From contig NZ_FOQF01000011.1 of assembly GCF_900113655.1 (NCBI RefSeq), forward strand, positions 1 through 64,000: a stretch of 64,000 bases of DNA. The letters are read 5' to 3'. The notes under the pieces are model-generated. The model searched no databases, had not been told where the DNA came from, and saw nothing but the letters and a program-made list of their open reading frames with translations. This document shows, piece by piece, positions 1 through 8,604 of this stretch. The DNA comes from Pseudobutyrivibrio sp. OR37. Its GTDB lineage: Bacteria > Bacillota > Clostridia > Lachnospirales > Lachnospiraceae. The position numbers and the translations under genes are program-made. Numbering within the stretch: position 1 is the stretch's first letter; the number at the start of each line of letters is the position of its first letter.

Positions 1-1
1 A

Positions 2-199
2 AAATACTACCTGTGTGAAGGAGCTTGGTCTCACGTGTGTTGCGACACAGAATACAAGCGCTTCTATGACATCAAATACAAAGAAGTCAACAGGAACCAG
101 CACAAACGCGCACTCGCACTTACTGCCCGTAAATTTGCTAGATTGGTCTACAGTATGCTGAAGACTAATCAGCTATACAAAGCTCCTGTTTCAAAGTAG
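2..199 (+). CDS. IS110-family transposase, C-terminal end (5' part outside window)
   Basis: An open frame enters from the left edge and ends at TAG 197-199, giving 65 residues. It contains a Y-K-R-F-Y-D segment followed by HKRALALTARKFARLVYSML. This resembles the end of the transposase IS116/IS110/IS902 C-terminal domain, where a basic helix (A-x-A-R-K) precedes the stop. IS110 enzymes are DEDD recombinases that, in the family members studied, are guided by a structured RNA transcribed from the element's non-coding end. Only the tail is visible, so the N-terminal DEDD domain and the left end cannot be checked. The family call is by recognition of this short tail and is moderately secure. Confidence 0.7.
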   Translation, partial: KYYLCEGAWSHVCCDTEYKRFYDIKYKEVNRNQHKRALALTARKFARLVYSMLKTNQLYKAPVSK

Positions 200-324
200 T
201 AAATACTACTTTAGGAGTTAACGCCCTGTTTTTTTGAAACAGTACGGCAGGGCTTAGGCGGTCGTTCTTTCTTTTTTGAAAAATAACCAAAAAGAAAGGG
301 ACTTTTCAAGATTTTTCATCTTGA
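193..324. other. Hairpin-rich non-coding tail after the transposase
   Basis: Four inverted repeats follow each other directly after, and overlapping, the transposase stop. They are AAAGTAGT/ACTACTTT at 193-212, GCCCTG/CAGGGC at 223-253, CTTTCTTTTT/AAAAAGAAAG at 267-298 and TCAAGAT/ATCTTGA at 306-324. The last lies 3' of the convergent DUF4173 gene and could end either transcript. The cluster could also include the right end of the IS element or part of its guide RNA. No target-site duplication can be called because the left end is missing. Confidence 0.45.
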
Positions 325-346
325 CATATCACCGCTAGACTATTTA

Positions 347-1861
347 TTAATTTTCCTCAAACAATGCCTTGGCGCGGGCGTAAGAAATGTTGAACTTTCT
401 TATTCCCTCATAGTTTTCCTTTGGATAGGTGTAGCGCACCTCTTCTTCCAAATCCTTCAGTAGCTTCTTGTTACCTTTTAGTGCAGGGGCTGCATCTGGT
501 GAAAGGTTTCCAGTAATGTATTCAGCTACATTTTCGGATTCGTCTACATAAGCTTCCACGTGAGCTAAATCATATTTTGCGATTTGGTAATCAGGATTTG
601 CAAATGCAAATATGATGTAGGCAACAGTGATTGTGACCATGGCAGCCTTGAACACTGGGAAGGTTGATTTGTACATAGATACAATCAAAAATGCCAACCA
701 GAGACTAAGTACGCATAAGAACCATAGTACAAAAACTCTTAAGAAGGTAAGCTGAAATGCCTGGATGTAAAGAATCATTCTCATGGCAGAGGATGCTACC
801 ATGATGTATGTACAAGCTCCTATTACTGAAAGAATAACTGTAAGTAATTTATTCTTGGCAAATGCACGTGAGCACACCAAAACAAGTGCAACATTAATCA
901 TGCAGACTGCAAGTAACTGATAGAAGCCTTCGTGAGCGTACTCTGCGTATGTGTAGCCAGTTGGAAGCTTCATGCTGTCTGTGAACAGGAAAAGTACCTG
1001 AATCAAGCAGAAGAATAAATATACTATTCCAAGCAAAATAGTAAATGTAATAGCTATTAATGGATTGTTATTTCCCTGCTTTGCTGGGCTGATATTTATA
1101 TTTTTCTTATTGAGCGAATAAGGTATGGTGTATGCGCATACAAATGCTGCAAATAATGTCCATGCGATTCCAACAATATCCCAAATATTATCTGGAAGAT
1201 GTATCTCACTAAAGGCCTTTTCTAACACTCTGCTGAACACTGCATCAGCTGATATAAGAAGGCTAATTACCACTGCAAGAAGTGGAATTGCAATGATAAT
1301 TCCAAGACCGACAGCCATAAGAGCGCTCTTTCTCTCCTTGCTGGTTTCACTACCCTTATCTTTAACCCATACAGCAAAATCTCTAAATGGCCAAGGGAAA
1401 TATTCTATCGGGCGAACTATTGTAAAAAATATTCCACAAATCCAGCCAGCAATATCCCAGCCTGTGGTATCAGCATATAGCTGCATGATAAATGACATAA
1501 ATAATAGCACTATTGCAAGACTACTTAGGTTCTGCACGCTATGGCTTGTAAACATGCACTTTGAAACAGCCAGTAACATCAGCGATATTACATAGAAAAG
1601 ATTAAGCCCCACCTTTCCATTTCTATCCTTTAGAAATGTTAGATTATCACTCTTTCTAACAAGGGCAATTAATCCCAGTGTTATTGCCATAAAGATTGGG
1701 TATGTTATTGATGTTCTATTGCTGTATAAACATATCGTATATACGATAGCAAATATTAATGCTACAAGACCGTATTTTTTGAAAGCAACTGCATCTCCAT
1801 TTAGTTTGTTTTCCTTTTCAACTACTTCTGCTAATTTATTTTCAGTAACTGCGTTATCCAT
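347..1861 (-). CDS. DUF4173 family polytopic membrane protein
   Basis: This 504-residue protein has a short charged N-terminus and then about ten to twelve hydrophobic helices from residue 27 to about 425. A soluble C-terminal tail follows, with basic and aromatic residues (YTYPKENYEGIRKFNISYARAK). The middle motif GWICGIFFTIVRPIEYFPWPFRD fits the DUF4173/DUF4153 family. The function is unknown; family members often sit beside small HTH regulators. Here the gene starts 2 bp after the stop of the upstream HTH gene, with SD GGAAGAA. It is the third gene of a DUF2975-HTH-DUF4173 operon. The family call is good; no function is proposed. Confidence 0.8.
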   Translation of the reverse strand: MDNAVTENKLAEVVEKENKLNGDAVAFKKYGLVALIFAIVYTICLYSNRTSITYPIFMAITLGLIALVRKSDNLTFLKDRNGKVGLNLFYVISLMLLAVSKCMFTSHSVQNLSSLAIVLLFMSFIMQLYADTTGWDIAGWICGIFFTIVRPIEYFPWPFRDFAVWVKDKGSETSKERKSALMAVGLGIIIAIPLLAVVISLLISADAVFSRVLEKAFSEIHLPDNIWDIVGIAWTLFAAFVCAYTIPYSLNKKNINISPAKQGNNNPLIAITFTILLGIVYLFFCLIQVLFLFTDSMKLPTGYTYAEYAHEGFYQLLAVCMINVALVLVCSRAFAKNKLLTVILSVIGACTYIMVASSAMRMILYIQAFQLTFLRVFVLWFLCVLSLWLAFLIVSMYKSTFPVFKAAMVTITVAYIIFAFANPDYQIAKYDLAHVEAYVDESENVAEYITGNLSPDAAPALKGNKKLLKDLEEEVRYTYPKENYEGIRKFNISYARAKALFEEN

Positions 1862-1863
1862 AA

Positions 1864-2088
1864 CTATTCTTCCTCCGCTTTTTCTACATATTCAAGTATA
1901 TCTCCTGGCTGACATTGAAGCGCTTCACAAAGCTTCGCAAGAGTTGACACCTTTAAGGCCTTTGCCTTGCCTGTTTTTAAAACCGACATATTGGCTACGG
2001 TGATTCCAACCTTTTCTGCCAGTTCTGTAACAGACATCTTTCTTTTGGCAAGCATTACATCTATGTTAAAAACAATTTCACCTTCCAT
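1864..2088 (-). CDS. Small XRE/YozG-type helix-turn-helix regulator
   Basis: The protein is 74 residues and almost entirely one Cro/CI-type HTH. The recognition region is about residues 18-45 (SVTELAEKVGITVANMSVLKTG), followed by the family ending CEALQCQPGDILEY. SD AGAGGTGG lies 4 nt before ATG. Proteins of this size and ending are commonly encoded next to DUF2975 membrane proteins, as here, where the DUF2975 gene ends 11 bp upstream. It most likely binds its own promoter; the palindrome at 2658-2676 is the natural candidate operator. A signal sensed through the DUF2975 partner is inference. Confidence 0.88.
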   Translation of the reverse strand: MEGEIVFNIDVMLAKRKMSVTELAEKVGITVANMSVLKTGKAKALKVSTLAKLCEALQCQPGDILEYVEKAEEE

Positions 2089-2099
2089 ACTTCCACCTC

Positions 2100-2579
2100 T
2101 TAAATAGTTAAGTCACTTTCTTCCTGAAGTTCTGCTGCGTTTTTCACCAATCTGGATAATACCGCCGATGCAACTGTAATAGATACTCCAATAAAAACTA
2201 CCATTAATGAACAAAGTGTAATCCCCGGATGGCTCATGTTAAGAAATAGCAGTACCACATTTCCAATGAAGAAATATGCTGTATCTCCTGCGGCAACCCA
2301 TGATATTCGCTTAAAATGCTCTACATTCGCTAGTGAAAAGGATTTGTTATTGCCTATGTTAGTAGCGATCATCCAGCCAATTACAAGCACCGCGTAGCAT
2401 GGGATTCCGCTAACCCATAGAAAGATTAGCCATGGCCAATAGCAATAACTAAATTCCGGATTATTATATACAATGCTTTCACCTAATGCTGGAAAAAGCA
2501 CAAAGTATAATACCAATCCACATATAGCCACTCCAATCAATATTACCTTTAACCATTTTTCCAAAGCTTTTAATTCCAT
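2100..2579 (-). CDS. DUF2975 domain-containing membrane protein
   Basis: The protein has about 159 residues with four predicted membrane helices (near residues 12-32, 50-72, 95-115 and 122-145). The motif NKSFSLANVEHFKRISW between helices 2 and 3 is typical of DUF2975. An ATG two codons earlier overlaps the SD GAGGAA, so the internal ATG at 2579 (6-nt spacing) is preferred. It is the first gene of the operon with the YozG-type HTH and DUF4173. The family is a recurring partner of such HTH proteins; its biochemical role is unknown. Confidence 0.85.
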   Translation of the reverse strand: MELKALEKWLKVILIGVAICGLVLYFVLFPALGESIVYNNPEFSYCYWPWLIFLWVSGIPCYAVLVIGWMIATNIGNNKSFSLANVEHFKRISWVAAGDTAYFFIGNVVLLFLNMSHPGITLCSLMVVFIGVSITVASAVLSRLVKNAAELQEESDLTI

Positions 2580-2622
2580 AATCATTTCCTCACTTTATTA
2601 ATACTCTAAGTTCCATATCTAT

Positions 2623-2651
2623 GGTATAACACTTTCTGTATCTAATTGCAA
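2623..2651 (-). promoter_or_regulatory. Promoter of the DUF2975-HTH-DUF4173 operon
   Basis: Reading the minus strand, TTGCAA (2646-2651) is followed after exactly 17 nt by TATACC (2623-2628), about 44 bp before the DUF2975 start. The -10 is imperfect. The palindrome at 2658-2676 lies just upstream of the -35. Confidence 0.5.
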
Positions 2652-2657
2652 TAATAA

Positions 2658-2676
2658 TTTATCGTTTTACGATAAA
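2658..2676. promoter_or_regulatory. Palindromic operator candidate for the YozG-type HTH
   Basis: TTTATCGT-TTT-ACGATAAA is a perfect 8-bp inverted repeat with a 3-bp centre. A degenerate second copy (TTCGTTGAACGTAA) follows at about 2682-2695. The position immediately upstream of the promoter of an operon encoding a small HTH protein suggests autoregulation. Binding is inferred from position and symmetry only. Confidence 0.55.
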
Positions 2677-2692
2677 AATTATTCGTTGAACG

Positions 2693-2726
2693 TAAAAAAC
2701 AGGAGACTCATTTCTGAATCTCCTGT
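2693..2726 (-). terminator. Rho-independent terminator after the MBOAT gene
   Basis: ACAGGAGA/TCTCCTGT arms (2699-2706 and 2719-2726) are followed on the minus strand by a T6 run. It lies 24 bp after the MBOAT stop and separates that unit from the DUF2975 promoter. Confidence 0.85.
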
Positions 2727-2749
2727 TCGTATTACTCAATATGCAATTT

Positions 2750-4273
2750 CTAGAAATTGAAATATAAAAATGTGCTGATACCAGAAAATGACATCACACT
2801 GGCTGCTATTAGCACCGCTGTCCACAGCATGTTTTTAACGGATGGCTTGAATGAAGCCATCAGCTGATGTGAGTTACGGAAACCTAGCACTATAAACAAC
2901 GCCAGGAAATAATACATTCCTACATAAATAAATGGAAGAGAATTCGTCACTGCAGTACCATCTAGGAAATACTTAAGTGCCGGTGTCTGGAAGGCATAAA
3001 GTATGTGCACATCGATGTTGGTGAAATCCACATACATAATCTGCTTGATAAATTCTATTGCATCACCGATTGTGTTAGCTCTAAAGAATACTAATGACAC
3101 TGCGAAAAATGCCTGTGTAATCATCCAACCAAGAGCTGGGTGCATGTCATCAAATTTCTTTTTAAACATTCTAGTGATAATTACAAAAATACCATTGAGC
3201 ACCGACCAAATTACAAATGTCCATGCAGCACCGTGCCAAAATCCACTAAGTAAAAATACTATGAAAATATTAACATAGGTTTTTACCTTTCCCTTACGAT
3301 TTCCACCAAGTGGAATATACACATATCTGGTAAAGAATCGACCTAAGGTCACATGCCATCTGTTCCAAAAATCAGCAATGTTAAAGCATTTGTATGGACT
3401 GTCAAAATTCACTGGCAAATCGATATTGAGCATCTTGCCAAGTCCCATGGCCATATCACAATATCCGCTGAAATCAAAATACAGCTGAAAATAATATGCA
3501 ATCATCACAAGAATTGCGTTGGTAGCCTTAAGTGATGGAACATCCTCAAAGCCCCAATTTACTGCCACGCCAAACACATCTGCTAACAGCACCTTTTTGC
3601 CTAGACCCATAGCAAACATGTAAAAGCCCTTTGCCATATTATCCCAGTTGATAGATTTCTTCTTAACATCCTTAAGCTGTGGAATCAATTCATCATGGGT
3701 AACGATAGGACCTGCCACCAGTTGTGGGAAAAATGTCACATAGCAGGCATAGGTAAGGAAACCATAATCCGGCACCTCTCCTCTGTAGGTATCCACAATG
3801 AAGGATATCTGCTGGAAGGTAAAAAAGCTGATTCCAAGTGGCAATACTATATGCATAAGTGGCCAGTCAGTTTTTGCTATCGTATTTACGTTTTCAATGA
3901 AGAAATCCATGTACTTGAAATAGAAGATTATTCCAAGGTTAATAGCTACTCCAAGAATCATCACTGGCTTGCTGCATTTCAATCTACCTACAGATGAAAC
4001 TGGCAGGATATCAAGCTCAGGATTTTCCGTGGTGGCCTCAAGCAAGGTTTTGTGCTGTAAGGTCTTCATCCACTTGTAAATCAGATAGTTAATGATGACC
4101 GATGACACGATAATCAACAGATAGCTTGGATTAAAGTATCCGTAAAACCATAGCGACATGCCCAGCAAAAAGCCATGTCCCAATCGATAGTTTCCTGTTT
4201 TGTTCAACAGGAAATATCCAACTATACAGATTGGTAAAAAGCAAAATATAAATATATACGAATTAAATAACAT
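2750..4273 (-). CDS. MBOAT family O-acyltransferase (AlgI/DltB-like)
   Basis: The protein has 507 residues and about ten to twelve membrane segments. It carries the MBOAT hallmarks: FDFSGYCDMAMGLGKMLNI, the NFDSPYK..NIADFWNRWHVTLGRFF..YVYIPLGG block, and SGFWHGAAWTFVIW with the catalytic histidine at about residue 345. AlgI-type MBOATs move acyl (usually acetyl) groups across the membrane for transfer to extracellular glycans or teichoic acids. They normally work with a secreted SGNH/DHHW partner. No such partner is adjacent here, unlike the second MBOAT at 57784-59250. It starts 15 bp after mutS2 with SD AGAGGAT, so it is probably cotranscribed with it. The acceptor cannot be read from sequence. 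Confidence 0.9.
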   Translation of the reverse strand: MLFNSYIFIFCFLPICIVGYFLLNKTGNYRLGHGFLLGMSLWFYGYFNPSYLLIIVSSVIINYLIYKWMKTLQHKTLLEATTENPELDILPVSSVGRLKCSKPVMILGVAINLGIIFYFKYMDFFIENVNTIAKTDWPLMHIVLPLGISFFTFQQISFIVDTYRGEVPDYGFLTYACYVTFFPQLVAGPIVTHDELIPQLKDVKKKSINWDNMAKGFYMFAMGLGKKVLLADVFGVAVNWGFEDVPSLKATNAILVMIAYYFQLYFDFSGYCDMAMGLGKMLNIDLPVNFDSPYKCFNIADFWNRWHVTLGRFFTRYVYIPLGGNRKGKVKTYVNIFIVFLLSGFWHGAAWTFVIWSVLNGIFVIITRMFKKKFDDMHPALGWMITQAFFAVSLVFFRANTIGDAIEFIKQIMYVDFTNIDVHILYAFQTPALKYFLDGTAVTNSLPFIYVGMYYFLALFIVLGFRNSHQLMASFKPSVKNMLWTAVLIAASVMSFSGISTFLYFNF

Positions 4274-4288
4274 AGTTATCCTCTACTA

Positions 4289-6763
4289 TTATTTGAATGT
4301 GACTATTGTAACGCCGGCATCGCCTTCGCCAAATTCGCCTAAATGGAAATCGGCAACGTTCTTACACTTGCGAAGATACTGCTGCACACCTGCGCGAAGT
4401 GCGCCTGTTCCCTTACCGTGAACAACCCTTACAGATGTAAGGTGGCTGATGTAAGCGTCATCCAAATACTTTTCAAGCTTGGCGATTCCCTCGTCAACAG
4501 TGCATCCCAAAAGATTGATTTCTGGTGAGATAGATGCTGATTTGTTGAAGCCGCCGTAAGTCATGTTCTTAACACGTGTGCCCTTCTTTGGAACGAACTT
4601 GTCTTCCTCTTCGATGAGCACCAAATCCTTGATGTTAACAGTGGATTTCATGATACCCATCTGTACTGTTACATCGCCCTTGGCGTTTGGCTTAGAGCAT
4701 ACGTTACCAGTAAGATTCATTGAAAGCACCTTAACCTTGTCGCCCACATGTAAATCTGTAGGTACGTTTGTGTTTTCCTGAACCTCAACCTTTTCCTTGG
4801 CCTTGCTCTTGGCCTTGTTTACGCCCTTACCAAGTGCGGCACGCTTTGCTTCCATAGCAGAAATATTTCCGCCGCCCTTGCCGAATTTATTAAAGTCACG
4901 GATTGTTTCGTCAGCAATATCCTTTGCCTCCTGAAGGATAGCTGCTGCATCCTCATGAGCCTGACGGATAAGCTCCTCACGTTGCGATTTAATCTTTTCT
5001 TCTTTTGCTGTGGCATTTGCAAGCTTAGCCTCAGCTTCCTTAAGTGCTGCCGCAGCCTCTGCTGCATCCTTTTCAACCTGATGGCGCTTTTGCTCAAGGT
5101 CTACCATCAAATCCTCGAAGGATTTATCGTTTTCTGAAAGACGTCCCTTTGCATCCTCTATTAAATCTGTTGGAATACCAAGCTTTGATGAAATAGCAAA
5201 AGCGTTAGACTTTCCTGGCACACCGATAATCAAATGGTATGTAGGGCTGAGTGTCTCAAGTGAGAATTCGCAGGATGCGTTCTCAACTCCATCTGTTGAA
5301 AGAGCGTACACCTTCAGCTCGCTGTAGTGAGTGGTTGCCATTGTGCGCACATCTAATGTGTGAAGTCTATCAAGGATAGACTGGGCAAGTGCTGCACCTT
5401 CCTTTGGATCTGTTCCGGCGCAAAGCTCATCTATAAGGATTAAGAACTGTGGAACCTTATTAGGCTCGTTGGTTCCATGCAATACCTTGGAATGAACAAA
5501 ATCTTTTGCGTTCTTTTCCACAAGCTCCTCGGTTTCATGGCTGTAGTTTCCACTGTTTATTGCCTCTAAAATGTGGACAATGTTCACCATGTGAGATGAG
5601 AATGTGGATAGTGACTGCTCGATAGACTGCTCGTCACCTATATCTGCATAAACATCGTCAAATACTGCTATCTGGCTACGGTCCTTTGCAGGAATGTGAA
5701 GTCCCGCCTGGGCCATAAGCGTAAGCAAGCCGCAGGTCTTAAGTGATACTGTCTTACCACCTGTGTTTGGACCTGTTACAAGCAGAAGATTGTAATCCTC
5801 GCCAAGCTTAATATCTGTTGCCACTACCTTCTTTGGATCAAGAAGTGGATGGCGGGCGCCGCGAAGATTAATGATACCATCCTCGTTAAACTCTGGGTTG
5901 CTAGCGTTTAATTCGATGGCAAATCTACCCTTTGCAAGGATAAAATCTATTTCTGTAAGCAATTCGAAATTGCGAATAATGCCTTCTGAGCTTTCTGCGA
6001 TTCTGTTAGAAATGTTTGCAAGGATTCGGGCAATCTCATCCTGCTCTCTAACCTGAAGCTCTCTCAGTTCGTTATTCAAATCCACTGCCTGCATAGGCTC
6101 GATAAAGAATGTGCTTCCTGTTGATGACTGGTCGTGAACCATACCAGGCACTCTTGATTTGTAATCAGAACGAACTGGCAGACAGAATCTTCCGCCGCGG
6201 ACTGTTACTACAGGCTCCTGAAGATAGCCTCTTGTAGTGCTGTTATTAAGCATGGAATTCATGACACTTTTAATCTTGTCATTGGTGCGCTTCATACCCA
6301 TACGGATATCGTAAAGGGCAGTGCTGGCATCATCTGCGATAGTCTCCTCGTCAATGATGCAACGTCTGATTTCGTTCAAGATGGCTACCTCTGGCGAAAG
6401 TCCATTGAAGTAGAAGCTAAGAGCATCCTCCTCTTCCATCTGCTTGCCATAAGCGCTTACTCGCTTTGTAACCTCTAGCACATTTGCTACCGCAAGAATC
6501 TCCTCGATGGATAATGTTGAACCAAGCTCAAGACGTGCAAGGCTAGGACGTAAATCTGTAGTGCCGCTGGCGCTTACATCTGAAAACTTAATAAGGCGAT
6601 TAAAGGCACAGGCAGTCTCCTGCTGCATCACCTTAATATCTTCTATGTTGTTTATTGGAAGAAGCTCCAAGCAGCGCTTCTTACCAGACTCACAGGTAGC
6701 AAGCTCTGCAAGCCTATTTATAATCTTGTCATATTCTAGTGTTTTTAATACTTTTAAATTCAT
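4289..6763 (-). CDS. mutS2: MutS2 endonuclease / collided-ribosome splitting ATPase
   Basis: At 824 residues it has normal MutS2 length. The MutS core domain and clamp occupy the N-terminal half. The ATPase has Walker A VTGPNTGGKTVSLKT (about 330-345) and the LILIDELCAGTDPKEGAAL Walker B/signature region. A long Ala/Lys/Glu coiled coil (about 515-625), a KOW-like basic segment and a C-terminal Smr domain follow, with the Smr motif RVVHGKGTGALRAGV. MutS2 is known to suppress recombination in some bacteria and to act on collided ribosomes in Bacillus subtilis. It sits 13 bp after the gene upstream and has SD TTGAGGAA. All key motifs are intact. Confidence 0.97.
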   Translation of the reverse strand: MNLKVLKTLEYDKIINRLAELATCESGKKRCLELLPINNIEDIKVMQQETACAFNRLIKFSDVSASGTTDLRPSLARLELGSTLSIEEILAVANVLEVTKRVSAYGKQMEEEDALSFYFNGLSPEVAILNEIRRCIIDEETIADDASTALYDIRMGMKRTNDKIKSVMNSMLNNSTTRGYLQEPVVTVRGGRFCLPVRSDYKSRVPGMVHDQSSTGSTFFIEPMQAVDLNNELRELQVREQDEIARILANISNRIAESSEGIIRNFELLTEIDFILAKGRFAIELNASNPEFNEDGIINLRGARHPLLDPKKVVATDIKLGEDYNLLLVTGPNTGGKTVSLKTCGLLTLMAQAGLHIPAKDRSQIAVFDDVYADIGDEQSIEQSLSTFSSHMVNIVHILEAINSGNYSHETEELVEKNAKDFVHSKVLHGTNEPNKVPQFLILIDELCAGTDPKEGAALAQSILDRLHTLDVRTMATTHYSELKVYALSTDGVENASCEFSLETLSPTYHLIIGVPGKSNAFAISSKLGIPTDLIEDAKGRLSENDKSFEDLMVDLEQKRHQVEKDAAEAAAALKEAEAKLANATAKEEKIKSQREELIRQAHEDAAAILQEAKDIADETIRDFNKFGKGGGNISAMEAKRAALGKGVNKAKSKAKEKVEVQENTNVPTDLHVGDKVKVLSMNLTGNVCSKPNAKGDVTVQMGIMKSTVNIKDLVLIEEEDKFVPKKGTRVKNMTYGGFNKSASISPEINLLGCTVDEGIAKLEKYLDDAYISHLTSVRVVHGKGTGALRAGVQQYLRKCKNVADFHLGEFGEGDAGVTIVTFK

Positions 6764-6776
6764 CTTATTTCCTCAA

Positions 6777-8432
6777 TTAATACTTGTTTGAAATCAACTG
6801 AATCAGCTCATTAGCCGTATACTTTCCAACTAAATCAACAAATTCATTTTCTTCTATATCTTCTATTAAAGACATTACTTCTTCATCAGGGATATTTTTA
6901 GTGTAATCGGTTGGCTTAACTGTGGCAATAAGAGAGTTCTCTTCTGCCTCATTGTCCTCATCAGCTGTATTATCATAATCATAGGATAAGCAATATATTC
7001 TTTCAAGTTTATTCTTTTTTATAGAATAATAGAGAGTTTGGTTTGTATAGTAATCTGAACCACTTTCTTCATCATGCAGCTTTATCCAATTATTTTTTGG
7101 CGAATACTGATAAGGCTCTTCACCAGTAACATAATAGTCTAACTCAATTGCAATAGGAGTAACCAAGCCATCCTTGAACGTGTATATGTTTATGCTTCCT
7201 GTTGCATTTTTTATCAGCTCTGGGATATCGTCACCGTCAATATAGGCTAGTGCATAGGTTTCACCATAATCGGAGCCTTCTACTTTTAGGAACTGTTTGT
7301 AGGCCTCCTGCCAATTATGGTTTGCTTTTCTTTCGGTGCCAATAATAGCTTCTTTTACAGTATCTATTGTGAGATTATCCGCTAATTCATTACTAAGTGA
7401 AAATGATAAATCACTAGATGTAAATAGACCATAGGTATCATCATATTTCTTCTCAGTTGTAAATATTATTGTTTTTAATATGGAATGGTTATCATATCCA
7501 ATGGCAATTAAATCATTCACGCCATCACAGTTCAAATCGCAAACTTCAATATGGGTGATTTTTCTAATATCAATGATATCATCATCCTCTGAAGCGTATA
7601 GATTAACAAAATCCACCAACTGATTATCACCGATAATGGCAATCCTTGCAGAGTTACCATCGTCAAAATGAGCATCATCACTTTGATAGGTAACTAACCT
7701 GGCATCTGCTGAAAGCTGTGGAATATCAACATCAAATGTAAGCTTCTTATCATTTCCAACTTCCCACATGTTTACGCTTAACTTAACTACATAGCCATTT
7801 TCAGTCTTTACCAAAACCATTTTCTTATTAGGTTCTGTAATATCTCTTTTGTCACTAGCGACCTCTAACACATAGGTGTCTTTTAATTTCACTCCGGAAA
7901 CGCAGGTGCATGGTTTATACTGTAAATAATCTAATTCCTTATAATAAAAATCCTTATCTTTATTATAGACCCACAGGAGGTCATCTTTTAAATCGATGCT
8001 AGTGCCTGTGTGCTTATATATATAATCTTTTATACTAGCTCCTGAAATGGCTATCAGCTCATAATCCAGTGAATTATAAGATCTATCATCATCTAAATAG
8101 AATTTTTTATCCTTTTTTGTTATCTTCTCCCTTGGAATTCCAGCCCCATCGGCTAACACTTCATTCCAATCTATGTCCTTTGGCTTATCAAATGTTACTC
8201 GGTAAAAGCCGTTATATTCATCTGAATCCAAAAGCTCTGTAAATTCCTTGCACTCATCCCATGACAAATCAACAGCATCCTTGGAAGCCTCTATTTCATC
8301 TGCATCGACAGTTCTTTTTAAGGCCTCTTGATATAGAGCTTCCTTACTGTATTTCTCATATGCTTCTTTTCCATAATAAGCTCCACCAATCGCCAGCAGG
8401 CCAACCAGAAGCACTACTATTAGTTTTTTCAT
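6777..8432 (-). CDS. Membrane-anchored extracytoplasmic protein with FG-GAP-like calcium loops
   Basis: I chose the ATG at 8432, 19 codons inside the longest frame, because it begins with a signal-anchor (MKKLIVVLLVGLLAIGGAYYG) and an upstream AAAGGGA SD. The roughly 551-residue product is acidic and extracytoplasmic. Two D-x-N/D-x-D-G-like loops, CDLNCDGVNDLIAIGYDN (near 305) and AYIDGDDIPELI (near 405), resemble FG-GAP/VCBS or dockerin-like calcium sites. They are followed by strand-rich sequence. No enzymatic motif was found. A promoter lies at 8499-8526. It is first in a unit with mutS2 and MBOAT. The function is unknown. Confidence 0.7.
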   Translation of the reverse strand: MKKLIVVLLVGLLAIGGAYYGKEAYEKYSKEALYQEALKRTVDADEIEASKDAVDLSWDECKEFTELLDSDEYNGFYRVTFDKPKDIDWNEVLADGAGIPREKITKKDKKFYLDDDRSYNSLDYELIAISGASIKDYIYKHTGTSIDLKDDLLWVYNKDKDFYYKELDYLQYKPCTCVSGVKLKDTYVLEVASDKRDITEPNKKMVLVKTENGYVVKLSVNMWEVGNDKKLTFDVDIPQLSADARLVTYQSDDAHFDDGNSARIAIIGDNQLVDFVNLYASEDDDIIDIRKITHIEVCDLNCDGVNDLIAIGYDNHSILKTIIFTTEKKYDDTYGLFTSSDLSFSLSNELADNLTIDTVKEAIIGTERKANHNWQEAYKQFLKVEGSDYGETYALAYIDGDDIPELIKNATGSINIYTFKDGLVTPIAIELDYYVTGEEPYQYSPKNNWIKLHDEESGSDYYTNQTLYYSIKKNKLERIYCLSYDYDNTADEDNEAEENSLIATVKPTDYTKNIPDEEVMSLIEDIEENEFVDLVGKYTANELIQLISNKY

Positions 8433-8498
8433 TTTATTTTTATTCCCTTTATCTATAGGCCACGTAAGCCTTTCGAATCTTTCTATCAATCCTTTATA

Positions 8499-8526
8499 AT
8501 TATAAGGTATACGGGGGCTAACACAA
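8499..8526 (-). promoter_or_regulatory. Promoter of the 6777-8432 / mutS2 / MBOAT unit
   Basis: On the minus strand TTGTGT (8521-8526) is followed after 16 nt by a perfect TATAAT (8499-8504). This predicts a leader of about 60 nt before the ATG at 8432. It is one boundary of the array-containing divergent region. Confidence 0.65.
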
Positions 8527-8604
8527 GCGAAATATTAGTAATCCAGAGTGCTTAACTTGAAATACCCATCATATTTCATTCATGTCAGCCGCTGGTTGCT
8601 CGTT

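Noticed and set aside
1125-1595. Long plus-strand frame inside the DUF4173 gene, and similar antisense frames elsewhere
   Set aside because: They lack SD sequences and recognisable domains and are antisense shadows of well-supported genes.
2750-4273. Recent duplication of the two MBOAT genes (2.7 and 57.8 kb)
   Set aside because: They share only family motifs; sequence, length and neighbourhoods differ.
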